A stretch of 39,255 nucleotides of DNA from NCBI GenBank assembly GCA_002305685.1, contig DBQB01000035.1, positions 1-39,255 of the forward strand, given 5' to 3'. Positions 16,115 through 24,366 of the stretch are shown here, one piece after another (the first letter of the stretch is position 1; every line of letters begins with the position of its first letter). Position numbers and translations under genes: made by a program. Source of the DNA: Ruminococcaceae bacterium UBA1405 (GTDB taxonomy: Bacteria > Bacillota > Clostridia > Oscillospirales > Ruminococcaceae). The notes under the pieces are model-generated. The model saw only the letters and a program-made list of their open reading frames with translations. It had not been told where the DNA came from and made no database searches.

Positions 16115-17471
16115 TTAGATTGCCGCAATCCGACCCGCGTGTTCTGCAACGGTATCGAAATCCATTCTGGCCAGATACGCACAGGAGTCCTCCGATTTCA
16201 CGGAATCCTGGGTCATCAGCCATACATTTGCTCCCAGCTCCCGAAGGGTCGGCAGCAGCTGTGCATATCCGCGGTAAAGATGCTCCAAGCGAGATAGGGT
16301 GCTGGTTCCCTGTGCAGCCAGCGCCGCCGTGAGCAAAGCCGCGCCGCCTCTTAGATCGGTACAGTGCAGTGCGCTTGCCTTCAGCGCTTTCACCCCATGT
16401 ACATCAGCCCTTCGGCCATCAAGACCAATTTGCGCACCCATGGAGAGCAGTTGGTCCACGTGATAATACCGCCCGTCAAACACCGTCTCCTCAAAGCGGC
16501 TGGTTCCGTCCGCCAACAGCGCCGGAACCATAATAGGCGCCAATGCGTCGGTAGGAAAGGCTGGATAGGGCGCAGTTGCAAGATACTGCACCGGCATCAG
16601 CCGTTTCGGAGCTTTTAGGGAAACGGTGTCCTCAGCGCTTTGTATCTGGCAGCCCATCTCCTCTAGCACCGGAAGGATGGCGGCCAGATGCGGCAGCATT
16701 ACGCCGCGCAGTGAAATCTCCCCTCCGGTTGCCGCCGCCGCAGAAAGATAGGTTGCCGCTTCAATGCGATCGGGGATCACCCGGTATTCTACCCCTTGAA
16801 GCGTATCCACCCCTTCCACACAGACAGATTGCCCTATCCGCCGGATTTTGGCTCCCGCCAACTGCAAAAAACGAATCAGGCTGTCAATCTCCGGCTCTCG
16901 GGCAGCTCCATGCACCACGGTTTCCCCCCTGGGCAAGCACCGCCGCAATCAACAGGTTTTCAGTGGCCCCCACGCTGGGATACCGAAGCTGGATCTTTGC
17001 TCCTTTTAATCTTCCATCCACACTGCAGATCAACCCATCCGGCTGCTCGATGATCCTTGCACCCATCTGCCGTAGCCCGCTCAAATGCAGGTCGATGGGC
17101 CTTGGACCCAATCGGCATCCCCCCGGAAGAGCGATCTGTGCCCGGCCAAATTTTGCCAGAAGCGCTCCCAAAAAAACGATAGAACCTCGCATTTCCCCCG
17201 TCAACCGCGATGAGATGCCGCTTCCATGGGCTTCGGATGCATCCAAGGTCAGGGTATTGTCCTGCGCCGTCACACGGCACCCCAAATGCTCCAAAATCCG
17301 GCAGGAAGCCATCACGTCGGTGAGCTGCGGGCAGTTTTCAATCACTGCCCACGGTGTCAACAATGCTGCGGAGAGAATGGGAAGCACCGCGTTCTTTGCA
17401 CCATGGATGGAGATTTCGCCTCGCAGCGCCTTTCCACCCTCTATTGCCATCCTATCCATCTGCGATCCCAT
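16115..17471 (-). pseudogene. murA: UDP-N-acetylglucosamine 1-carboxyvinyltransferase MurA, broken by a one-base frameshift
   Basis: MurA adds enolpyruvate from PEP to UDP-GlcNAc, the first committed step of peptidoglycan synthesis. The first frame (17471 to 16884) carries the PEP-site HGAKNAVLPIL and the catalytic Cys119 in LPGGCRLGPRPIDLH, and runs to GATENLLIAAVLAQ. It then changes to a nonsense tail at a run of six C (16924-16929, G on the coding strand). The second frame (from about 16929 to 16115) continues exactly in register with GETVVHGAAREPEIDSL and includes AFPTDALAPIMV. Removing one G restores a complete protein of about 451 residues, slightly longer than the usual 420-436. This is a sequencing error, a true mutation, or a slippage-corrected gene. 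The start is uncertain among 17471, 17459 and 17450. Confidence 0.88.
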
Positions 17472-17519
17472 CCCTTCGGTTCATTTGTTTTGGGAAAAGC
17501 GGCTGCCGAAAGCACCAAT

Positions 17520-17544
17520 GCCAAACGTGCAAAACACGTTTGGC
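17520..17544. repeat. Perfect hairpin between murG and murA
   Basis: GCCAAACGTG (17520-17529) and CACGTTTGGC (17535-17544) are perfect 10-bp arms with a 5-base loop. It lies in the 223-base gap between the murG stop and the murA start and has no T-run on the transcribed side, so it is not a standard terminator. A role in mRNA processing or stability is possible. No convincing small gene is seen in this gap. Confidence 0.7.
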
Positions 17545-17694
17545 GATATTGGCCCGGGTTCCCAAATGGTCCCAGCTTTCTCTACGGTTATGTAAAAACT
17601 TGATGTCCGTGCAAAAAGCTCTCGGAACTGCTTTTTTTCCCTTCGCTGCATCATATGCGAAAAGACAAAATCCGGTGAACATCCCAATTCTCCG

Positions 17695-18825
17695 TCACTT
17701 ACCACCCAGCGAAAGCACTACCTGAGCAATCCGGCGGTTGGCGTCTACCACAGCCATAGCAGCTGCCTGCTTGGAAAAAGATTCCAATTTTTCCCGGTGA
17801 AGGTAAAATTCCTCCAACTGTCTGCAAAGCGCTTCCCCGGTCAGATTCTTTTCCTCAATGACTACGGCAGCGCCTCGTTTGGCCAGCACCATTGCGTTAT
17901 GATACTGATGATTGGCCGCTACGTTAGGGGACGGAATCAGGATGGAAGGTTTTCCCGCCGCCTGCAGCTCGCTGAGGGTGATGGCGCCGGCGCGACAGAT
18001 TACAATGTCCGCAGCGGCCAGACAGTCTGCCATGTCGTTGATATACTCCCGAATATCCAGATCCTTACAGTTTTCAAAATCCACTTGTTTTTCCCGCAAC
18101 AATCTGGGCAACAGCTGCACACCGTAGCTGCCGGTGGCGTGGATGTGGTGAATTTCGCCGGGATGTTCCCGCCGGTGCCAAGCAATCACATCGGCCACCG
18201 CTTCATTGATCCTTTGCGCGCCCAAACTGCCGCCAAAAGACAAAATCGTAAACTGTTCTGGAGCAATCCCCAACTTTTCCCGGGCCTTCTTTCTGGTTGC
18301 AAACACAATCTCTTCCCGGATAGGATTGCCCGTGACAATATACTCCCGATTGGGATCCAGACGGCTTTTTGCTTCCTCCACAGCCAGCAGAACCTTGTCC
18401 ACATATCGGCAGAGCAGACGGGTTGTGACGCCGGGATAGGCGTTCTGCTCATGTGCTACCGTGGGAATTCCCATCTTGGCGGCGGTGCGCAGCAGCGGAC
18501 CGCTGACATATCCTCCCGTTCCCATCACCACGTCAGGAGAAAACTCCTTCATAATCTGTCTGGAGCGGAAAGCGGAGCTAATCAGATAACAAGAAGCCAT
18601 CACGTTGTTTTTCAGGTTGTGCAGCGTGATGCGCCGCTGAAATCCCAGCACATGAATGGGCAGGAAATCAAAACCTGCCTGGGGCACAAGACGCGCCTCC
18701 ATCCCTTTGGGATTTCCGGCAAAGGCAATCACCGTATCGGGATACTGTTGGCGAATGTATCCCGCCACCGCCAGAGCGGGATTGATATGTCCGCCTGTTC
18801 CGCCGCAGGCAAATAGAATACGCAT
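17695..18825 (-). CDS. murG: Undecaprenyldiphospho-muramoylpentapeptide beta-N-acetylglucosaminyltransferase MurG
   Basis: 376 residues, two Rossmann-like GT-B domains. MurG transfers GlcNAc from UDP-GlcNAc to lipid I, making lipid II on the inner face of the membrane. Visible motifs are the N-terminal glycine loop FACGGTGGHINPALA (about residues 5-19), the GTGGYVSGP loop, the HEQNAYPG segment, the second-domain SFGGSLGAQRINEAV loop, and the donor-binding CRAGAITLSELQAAGKPSILIP with NVAANHQYHNA. The ATG at 18825 follows AAGGAGG by 9 bases and begins at the usual MRILFACGG; the longer frame to 18864 is not needed. It is preceded by a hairpin separating it from ftsW. Confidence 0.96.
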   Translation of the reverse strand: MRILFACGGTGGHINPALAVAGYIRQQYPDTVIAFAGNPKGMEARLVPQAGFDFLPIHVLGFQRRITLHNLKNNVMASCYLISSAFRSRQIMKEFSPDVVMGTGGYVSGPLLRTAAKMGIPTVAHEQNAYPGVTTRLLCRYVDKVLLAVEEAKSRLDPNREYIVTGNPIREEIVFATRKKAREKLGIAPEQFTILSFGGSLGAQRINEAVADVIAWHRREHPGEIHHIHATGSYGVQLLPRLLREKQVDFENCKDLDIREYINDMADCLAAADIVICRAGAITLSELQAAGKPSILIPSPNVAANHQYHNAMVLAKRGAAVVIEEKNLTGEALCRQLEEFYLHREKLESFSKQAAAMAVVDANRRIAQVVLSLGGK

Positions 18826-18844
18826 TGCGTTTTTCCTCCTTAAA

Positions 18845-18870
18845 GTCGGGATGTCCAAAGACATCCCGAC
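18845..18870. repeat. Perfect hairpin between ftsW and murG
   Basis: GTCGGGATGTC (18845-18855) and GACATCCCGAC (18860-18870) are perfect 11-bp arms with a 4-base loop. On the transcript the stem is followed by TTTAAGGAGG, so it ends directly before the murG ribosome binding site. It could act as a weak attenuator, an RNase barrier or a translation control element. Confidence 0.75.
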
Positions 18871-18874
18871 AAAT

Positions 18875-20044
18875 TTATCCGGCTTTTTCCAGCGCCGCTG
18901 ACCGGCTGATGTTGAGCATAATCCCCATCTCCCCCAGCAGCATCAGCAGCGCTGTTCCGCCGTAGGAGAAAAACGGGAGACTGATGCCGGTATTGGGAAG
19001 CGCCTTGGTAACCACCAGCATATTTAACATGGCCTGTAGCCCAAACTGTACGGTGATTCCAGAAGCAATCAGCGTCCCAAAAAGATCCTTGGCCCGCAAA
19101 GCGATGGAAAACCCCCGCCAGACATAGAAAACAAACAGGACAATGATAATGATGGCGCCAATAGCGCCCAGCTCCTCACAGACGATGGCAAAGATAAAAT
19201 CGTTCTGCGGCTCAGGAAGATAGAGAAATTTTTGGCGGGAGTTCCCCAGCCCTTTACCGGTAAGCCCACCTGAAGCGATGGCATACATCGACTGGATGAT
19301 CTGATACCCTTGTGCTCGCGGCGCCTGGAACGGATCAATGTAATAGATTAGCCGCTCTCGGGCATATTCCACGCCGCCAAAAAACATAACCACCACAAAC
19401 AATCCTACTGCGCCGATACCCCCAAACAGCAGGAAAAAACGAATGTTGCATCCACCGATGATCATAATACAAGCGCCGATGCTGGCAATCAAAATGGTGC
19501 CGGAAACGTGCGGCTCCAGCATCATCAACACCGCAAGCAATCCGAGCACTGCCAGAAACGGAACCATGCCCTGGCGAAAGGTTTTGATATTCTTCTGATA
19601 GGTACAACACATCTGTGAAAACAAAACAATGACCGCAAACTTTGCAATCTCAGACGGTTGAAACTGGATAGGGCCAAGCCGAATCCATCGAGTGATCGCA
19701 CCATGGTATACAGTAAACCGTAAAATCACCGTAACCACCAGCAACACCACTGCGCCTCCCATAATTGGCAGCGCAAGATAGTGAAAGATATGATAGTCGA
19801 TACGGGAGACCACCAACATCGCAATCACACCCAAAATGGCAAAGAACAGCTGTCGTTTGATATAGTAAAAACTGTCGCCCTTTTCATAGTAGTAGGCGTA
19901 AACATAGCTGGCAGAAAAAAGCATTACCAATCCAATGGTCAGCAGCAGAAGGATCAAAATCAGATAGATGGCATCCATCTTGCCCTGTTTTTTGGAAAAC
20001 AATTTACCGATCGCAGAAGTGGTAACAGACATAGAATCCCTCAT
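18875..20044 (-). CDS. ftsW: Septal peptidoglycan polymerase FtsW (SEDS family)
   Basis: 389 residues with about ten membrane helices. SEDS proteins polymerise lipid II into glycan strands and work with a class B PBP. The markers are DAIYLILILLLLTIGLVMLFSAS at the first helix, RWIRLGPIQFQPSEIAKFAVI (including the conserved QPSE), AISG-like LTGKGLGNSRQKFLYLPEPQNDFIFAIVCEELG, and the C-terminal GISLPFFSYGGTALLM. The LPEPQNDFIFA block favours FtsW/SpoVE over RodA. The ATG at 20044 has AAAGGA about 6 bases upstream, leaving 32 bases after the mraY stop; a longer frame to 20113 would overlap mraY by 37 bases and is less likely. In many relatives murD lies at exactly this junction, but it is absent here. 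Confidence 0.94.
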   Translation of the reverse strand: MRDSMSVTTSAIGKLFSKKQGKMDAIYLILILLLLTIGLVMLFSASYVYAYYYEKGDSFYYIKRQLFFAILGVIAMLVVSRIDYHIFHYLALPIMGGAVVLLVVTVILRFTVYHGAITRWIRLGPIQFQPSEIAKFAVIVLFSQMCCTYQKNIKTFRQGMVPFLAVLGLLAVLMMLEPHVSGTILIASIGACIMIIGGCNIRFFLLFGGIGAVGLFVVVMFFGGVEYARERLIYYIDPFQAPRAQGYQIIQSMYAIASGGLTGKGLGNSRQKFLYLPEPQNDFIFAIVCEELGAIGAIIIIVLFVFYVWRGFSIALRAKDLFGTLIASGITVQFGLQAMLNMLVVTKALPNTGISLPFFSYGGTALLMLLGEMGIMLNISRSAALEKAG

Positions 20045-20076
20045 TTCTTCCTTTCTTCCTGCCAACTTACTTTCGA

Positions 20077-21099
20077 TCAGATATATCGCACCGAAAGCAG
20101 TGCCAAGAGGCATCCCACCGCTGTGGCTGCAGAAAAGATCGCAGTAATTTTTACCTCACTATAGCCTTTCATCTCATAGTGGTGATGTACCGGGGTCATC
20201 TTAAACAGCCGCTTTCCCCCGGTGATACGAAAATAGATCCGCTGGATCACAACGGAAAGGCTCTCGGCAAAATACACAATGCCCACCAGCACCAGCAGCG
20301 CCGGCACCCCTGCGCCAAACGCAACGGCCACCAACACGCCACCCAAGAAAGTGGAACCCAGATTTCCCATAAACACCTTTGCCGGATAAAAATTCCAAAC
20401 CAAAAATCCCAAACAGCCTCCCGCCGCTGCCGCTGCCAAAAAGCCGGTGGTGGTATGGCTCAAAACGCTGCAAACCACCATCAGCCCCAGCGATGCCACA
20501 AAGGTCACGGAGGAACAAAGGCCATCCAACCCGTCGGTCAAATTCACCGCATCCACCGTCCAGATCATCAGCAGTATGGCCAACGGATAGTAGAATAACC
20601 CAAGATTCAGTTTGCCCAAAAATGGCAGGTATAATACAGTGGATCGATCTCCGGCAAGATACACGGCCAACAGATATCCAACCGACACCAGCGCCTCCAG
20701 CAGAAACTTCTGCCGGTCGCTCAGCCCCGGCCGGCGTTTTTTAACCACCTTGATATAATCGTCCAGGAAACCGACCGCCCCAAATCCACAGGCCAACAGC
20801 AGCCCCAGGAAAAATTTCATCAAATCCATCTGCGCCAACCCAGCGGGAATGGTCTGACGATGGACCGAAAGTTGATAGATACCACATCCGGTCAGCGACG
20901 CCGCCAGAATCCCAGTGATGAACATCATCCCGCCCATGGTGGGGGTCCCCTGTTTTTTCTGGTGCCATACCGGTCCGGTTTCACTCACATTCTGTCCCAA
21001 GCGCAGCCGGCGTAGCTGCGGAATCAGCCACAATCCCAGCAGCGATGTCACCACAAACGCTATCGCTGCTACGACGCACACTATCATTCCCATGGTCAT
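20077..21099 (-). CDS. mraY: Phospho-N-acetylmuramoyl-pentapeptide transferase MraY (unusual active-site Asn)
   Basis: 340 residues and ten predicted membrane helices. MraY joins phospho-MurNAc-pentapeptide to undecaprenyl phosphate, giving lipid I. The typical blocks are HQKKQGTPTMGG (about 46-57), FLDDYIKV with the Asp pair D113-D114, NLTDGLDGL (186-194), NFYPAKVFMGNLGSTFLGG (236-254) and TPVHHHYEMKG (302-312). The family motif is MGDxGS, whose Asp (D231 in B. subtilis, D265 in A. aeolicus) coordinates Mg2+; here it is Asn246, codon AAT. The rest of the enzyme looks intact. The ATG overlaps the murF stop by 4 bases (ATGA), which implies translational coupling. Confidence 0.94.
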   Translation of the reverse strand: MTMGMIVCVVAAIAFVVTSLLGLWLIPQLRRLRLGQNVSETGPVWHQKKQGTPTMGGMMFITGILAASLTGCGIYQLSVHRQTIPAGLAQMDLMKFFLGLLLACGFGAVGFLDDYIKVVKKRRPGLSDRQKFLLEALVSVGYLLAVYLAGDRSTVLYLPFLGKLNLGLFYYPLAILLMIWTVDAVNLTDGLDGLCSSVTFVASLGLMVVCSVLSHTTTGFLAAAAAGGCLGFLVWNFYPAKVFMGNLGSTFLGGVLVAVAFGAGVPALLVLVGIVYFAESLSVVIQRIYFRITGGKRLFKMTPVHHHYEMKGYSEVKITAIFSAATAVGCLLALLSVRYI

Positions 21100-22547
21100 T
21101 CATCCCCCTTCTCACGGCAGAGGACGTCAATGACCTGTTCCAGCTCCATTCCCCGGCTGGCCTTAAACCACACCAAATCTCCCCGGCGCACACAGCCTTT
21201 CAGCGCCTCAATGAGCTGCGGCTTATCCGGGTACCAGTATGCGCACTGCATCCCAGCTTCTCGAGCCGCAGACACCGTTTGTTGTGCAAGAGGGCCGTAG
21301 GCAAACAGCTGCTGCGCTGCCGCAGCTGCCTGGATTCCCACCTGGTGATGGGCTTGAGATGCAACACTGCCCAGCTCCAACATATCCGCAAAGACCAGAA
21401 TCTTTCTTCCATCCGGCCGAGGGCAATCCATTGTCTGCATCGAGCGCAGCGCCGCCGTCATAGAATCGGGACTGGCGTTATAACAATCCTCCACAAACAG
21501 TATCCCGTCCACCGGATGCAGCCGCTGCCGCATTCCGGACGGCTGATAGTCCTTAAGCGCCTGCGCTGCCTGCTGCGGCGGAATTCCAAATGCATAGGCC
21601 ACCGCTACTGCCGCCAGAGCATTTTCAACATTATGCATCCCCACGCAGGGAAGCTCTACTTGGTATTCTTTTCCCTCAAAGCAGAGGATAAAGCGGCAAT
21701 CGGTATGGCTCTGCACCACATTCTTGGCCCGAACAACCGCATCGGCGCTCTCCACCCCATAGGGCAGCAACCGAAACGGCAGATCTTTCCCTTCCCGGCG
21801 ATACCACTCGCCCAACAGATCGTTATCCAGATTCACAATAAGGGCACCGCCAGGCTTGAGGCCTTCCAAGATTTCCAGCTTGGCCTTGAGGATGTTTTCT
21901 CGGGTCCCCAACCGTTCCAAATGAGATACACCAATGTTGGTCAGAACCACCGCTTCCGGCTGCGCTGCCAGCGTGAGAGGACGAATCTCATTCAGTCCAC
22001 TCATCCCCATCTCCACCACAGCGGCTTCATAGCTTGAATCCAACCGCAAAAGGGTGCGAGGCAATCCAATCTCGTTGTTCTGGTTGCCCAAACTTTTCAG
22101 TGTATGGTACCGGGCGGAAAGGGCGGTCCAGATCATCTCTTTGGTGGTTGTCTTTCCCACACTGCCGGTCACAGCAGCCAAATGAAGCGAAAAGCCTCTG
22201 CGATAACTGGCGGCAATCTGCAACATTGCCGTCAACGTGTTTTCCACATACAACACCCTGGGATCCTGATATCTGGGATCTTCCGCCAAATCTTCCCGCT
22301 GGCACAAAACTCCGGCCGCACCTTTTTCCAATGCCATGGGAATAAAGCGATGGCCATCCACACGCTCTCCCGGAATCGCTGCAAACAGACAGCCCACGGA
22401 TGCCTCCCGGGAATCTGTGCACAGTTCTGTAAGCACCCCATCGCCGGAAGGATCCTGACCAGTATAAGGGCAAAGGCCTCCGCAACGTAAAGAATATTCT
22501 TTGGCATGACAGGCAAGAGCCGCCTGTCTCAGGGTAAAATGATTCAT
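21096..22547 (-). CDS. murF: UDP-N-acetylmuramoyl-tripeptide-D-alanyl-D-alanine ligase MurF
   Basis: 483 residues, a Mur ligase with three domains. It adds D-Ala-D-Ala to UDP-MurNAc-tripeptide in the cytosol. The N-terminal domain has the TDSREASVGCLFAAIPGERVDGH pattern, the central domain has the ATP loop VTGSVGKTTTKEM, NQNNEIGLPRTLL and EMGMSGLNEI (MurF-specific), and the C-terminal domain includes EDCYNASPDSM. An ATG at 22547 preceded by purine-rich AGGAAAGGA was chosen; the frame could extend to 22613 without support. The gene ends inside the mraY start codon. The 134-base gap to murE contains no clear promoter. Confidence 0.94.
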   Translation of the reverse strand: MNHFTLRQAALACHAKEYSLRCGGLCPYTGQDPSGDGVLTELCTDSREASVGCLFAAIPGERVDGHRFIPMALEKGAAGVLCQREDLAEDPRYQDPRVLYVENTLTAMLQIAASYRRGFSLHLAAVTGSVGKTTTKEMIWTALSARYHTLKSLGNQNNEIGLPRTLLRLDSSYEAAVVEMGMSGLNEIRPLTLAAQPEAVVLTNIGVSHLERLGTRENILKAKLEILEGLKPGGALIVNLDNDLLGEWYRREGKDLPFRLLPYGVESADAVVRAKNVVQSHTDCRFILCFEGKEYQVELPCVGMHNVENALAAVAVAYAFGIPPQQAAQALKDYQPSGMRQRLHPVDGILFVEDCYNASPDSMTAALRSMQTMDCPRPDGRKILVFADMLELGSVASQAHHQVGIQAAAAAQQLFAYGPLAQQTVSAAREAGMQCAYWYPDKPQLIEALKGCVRRGDLVWFKASRGMELEQVIDVLCREKGDE

Positions 22548-22681
22548 GACATTGGTTTTCCTTTCCTGCACTGCATATTCGCAGTGACGTTTTTGGATAG
22601 CGGCGGTAATCAAACAAAATGAAAGTGCGGATGCGGTAAAGAAACAGACACCCTTTTCTTATCCCAAGCGATGGTAAACTT

Positions 22682-24166
22682 TTACAGGGAAGGCTGTGGC
22701 GGCAAAACCACCTGTTTTCCCTCCTGGGCAATCCGCGTTAACAGTTCCTGCACCACCAAGCGCTCGTCAAAACTCACCGTGCCATAATCCAGCACCTGAT
22801 AGTCTTCATGGCCTTTCCCGGCAAGCAGCAGCACATCTCCCGGCTGAGCGTTTTCCAGCGCCCAGCGAATGGCCTGATACCGATTTGGAATCACCACCCA
22901 AGGCGTCTGGTACCCCTGGAAGCCTGGCAGTGCATCCATAATGATTTTCATGGGGTCTTCGCTTCTTGGATTGTCGGAGGTGAGCACTACAAAATCAGCA
23001 CCCTTGGCAGCAGCGGAAGTCATCAAAGGCCGTTTGCTGCTGTCCCGATTTCCTGCGCAGCCAAACAGAATCATAATTTTTCCGGTAACAAATTCCCGCA
23101 GCGCCGCCAGAATCTTTTCAATTCCATCGGGGGTGTGGGCATAATCGCAGATTACCGTGTAAGGGGTATTGGTGGGGAGCACCTGCGTGCGCCCGCATAC
23201 CCCAGGACAATCGTTGAGGGCAGTAACTGTCTGATCCAGCGAAATTCCCACAGAAAGCGCACATACCGCCGCCGCCATGGCGTTGGAGACAGAGAACATC
23301 CCCGGCATGGGGAAACGCACCCTGGCAATGATTCCGGTACCCAAAAATGCAAAGTTACTGCCATCCGCCCGAATCGAAATATTTTTGGCGGTATATTCCG
23401 CGTTGTCGCTGACGATGGAAAAGGTATGAATCGGACAGGGGGCTTCCGCAATGATCCGCTGTCCATAGGGATCGTCATAATTGACAATGCCCACCTTACA
23501 CATATGAAACAGCTTCTTTTTGGCGTTAAAATAGTTTTCCATCGTGCCATGATAATCCAGATGATCCTGGGTGAGATTGGTGAATACCGCCGCTTCAAAC
23601 TGACAACCGCTGACGCGGCACTGATCCAAGGCGTGGGAGGATACCTCCATCACCACATACTCGCATCCCGCCTGCACCATCCGTGCAAACAGGGCGTGCA
23701 GCTGAGCCGGATCCGGCGTTGTATGTTTGGCCGGCAATATCATATCTCCGATTTCATTTTGTATCGTGCCAATCAGGCCGGTTTTATGGCCGGAACGCTG
23801 CAAAATGTATTTTAAAAGATTGGTGATGGTGGTCTTTCCGTTGGTGCCGGTCACCCCAATCAGTTTCAGGTTTCTCGCGGGATTGCCATAAAAGTTGGCG
23901 CACATAACCGCATAGGCTTCCCGGGTATTCTCCACCAGCAGTTGGCAGGGCAACCCCACGTCCCGCTGCGCCACTACAGCAACAGCACCCCGCTCCACTG
24001 CCTGCGCGGCGTGATCATGGCCGTCCATCTTTCCGCCTTTGATGCAGACAAAGACCATTCCTGGCATCACCTGGCGGGAGTCGCAGGTAATATTCTCTAT
24101 CTCCAGTGCTTCCAAACCATCGGCAGCAGTATATGCAATCGATTGCATGATTGTTTCCAGTTTCAT
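22682..24166 (-). CDS. murE: UDP-MurNAc-L-Ala-D-Glu meso-diaminopimelate ligase MurE
   Basis: 494 residues. It adds the third residue of the peptidoglycan stem peptide. Seen in order are the CDSRQVMPGMVFVCIKGGKMDGHD N-domain, the ATP loop GVTGTNGKTT, TTPDP, the SSHALDQCRV segment, AKKKLF with the Lys expected to be carbamylated, and the C-terminal DNPRSEDP. The DNPR motif is the recognised marker for meso-diaminopimelate, so this organism's cell wall is probably DAP-type. The usual VPGR near the C-domain reads VCGR here. The ATG at 24166 has AGGAGG 12 bases upstream, somewhat far. It may start from its own promoter at 24241 after a partial terminator. Confidence 0.95.
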   Translation of the reverse strand: MKLETIMQSIAYTAADGLEALEIENITCDSRQVMPGMVFVCIKGGKMDGHDHAAQAVERGAVAVVAQRDVGLPCQLLVENTREAYAVMCANFYGNPARNLKLIGVTGTNGKTTITNLLKYILQRSGHKTGLIGTIQNEIGDMILPAKHTTPDPAQLHALFARMVQAGCEYVVMEVSSHALDQCRVSGCQFEAAVFTNLTQDHLDYHGTMENYFNAKKKLFHMCKVGIVNYDDPYGQRIIAEAPCPIHTFSIVSDNAEYTAKNISIRADGSNFAFLGTGIIARVRFPMPGMFSVSNAMAAAVCALSVGISLDQTVTALNDCPGVCGRTQVLPTNTPYTVICDYAHTPDGIEKILAALREFVTGKIMILFGCAGNRDSSKRPLMTSAAAKGADFVVLTSDNPRSEDPMKIIMDALPGFQGYQTPWVVIPNRYQAIRWALENAQPGDVLLLAGKGHEDYQVLDYGTVSFDERLVVQELLTRIAQEGKQVVLPPQPSL

Positions 24167-24240
24167 AATCAGTAAATACCTCCTGAAAAAAAGGGATCGG
24201 CAGACAGATACGCCTTCCTATCAAAGCTACCTGTGATAAT

Positions 24241-24269
24241 ATCATACTCTACTCACAAATTTTTGTCCC
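24241..24269 (-). promoter_or_regulatory. Candidate promoter of murE
   Basis: On the minus strand GGGACA (24264-24269), a 17-base spacer and TATGAT (24241-24246), about 75 bases before murE and just after the hairpin that ends the PBP gene. Each box has one or two mismatches. Confidence 0.4.
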
Positions 24270-24307
24270 TTTTTGAGGTGATGGAGATCAATTTTTCATT
24301 TCACGGG

Positions 24308-24353
24308 AAAAGCCGGAAGATACGGCAAAAATGTTATGTAACCACCTTCCGGC
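24308..24353 (-). terminator. Hairpin with short T-run between the PBP gene and murE
   Basis: On the minus strand GCCGGAAG (24346-24353) pairs with CTTCCGGC (24312-24319) and is followed by TTTTCCC. The loop is long (26 bases). It starts 14 bases after the PBP stop and may end most transcripts or act as an attenuator inside the cluster. Confidence 0.55.
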
Positions 24354-24366
24354 AAATCAAACGTAC

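Noticed and set aside
16920..16935. GGGAAAC slippery heptamer for programmed -1 frameshifting in murA
   Set aside because: The second frame is +1 relative to the first, so a -1 shift would not join them. Only loss of one base or a +1 event fits.
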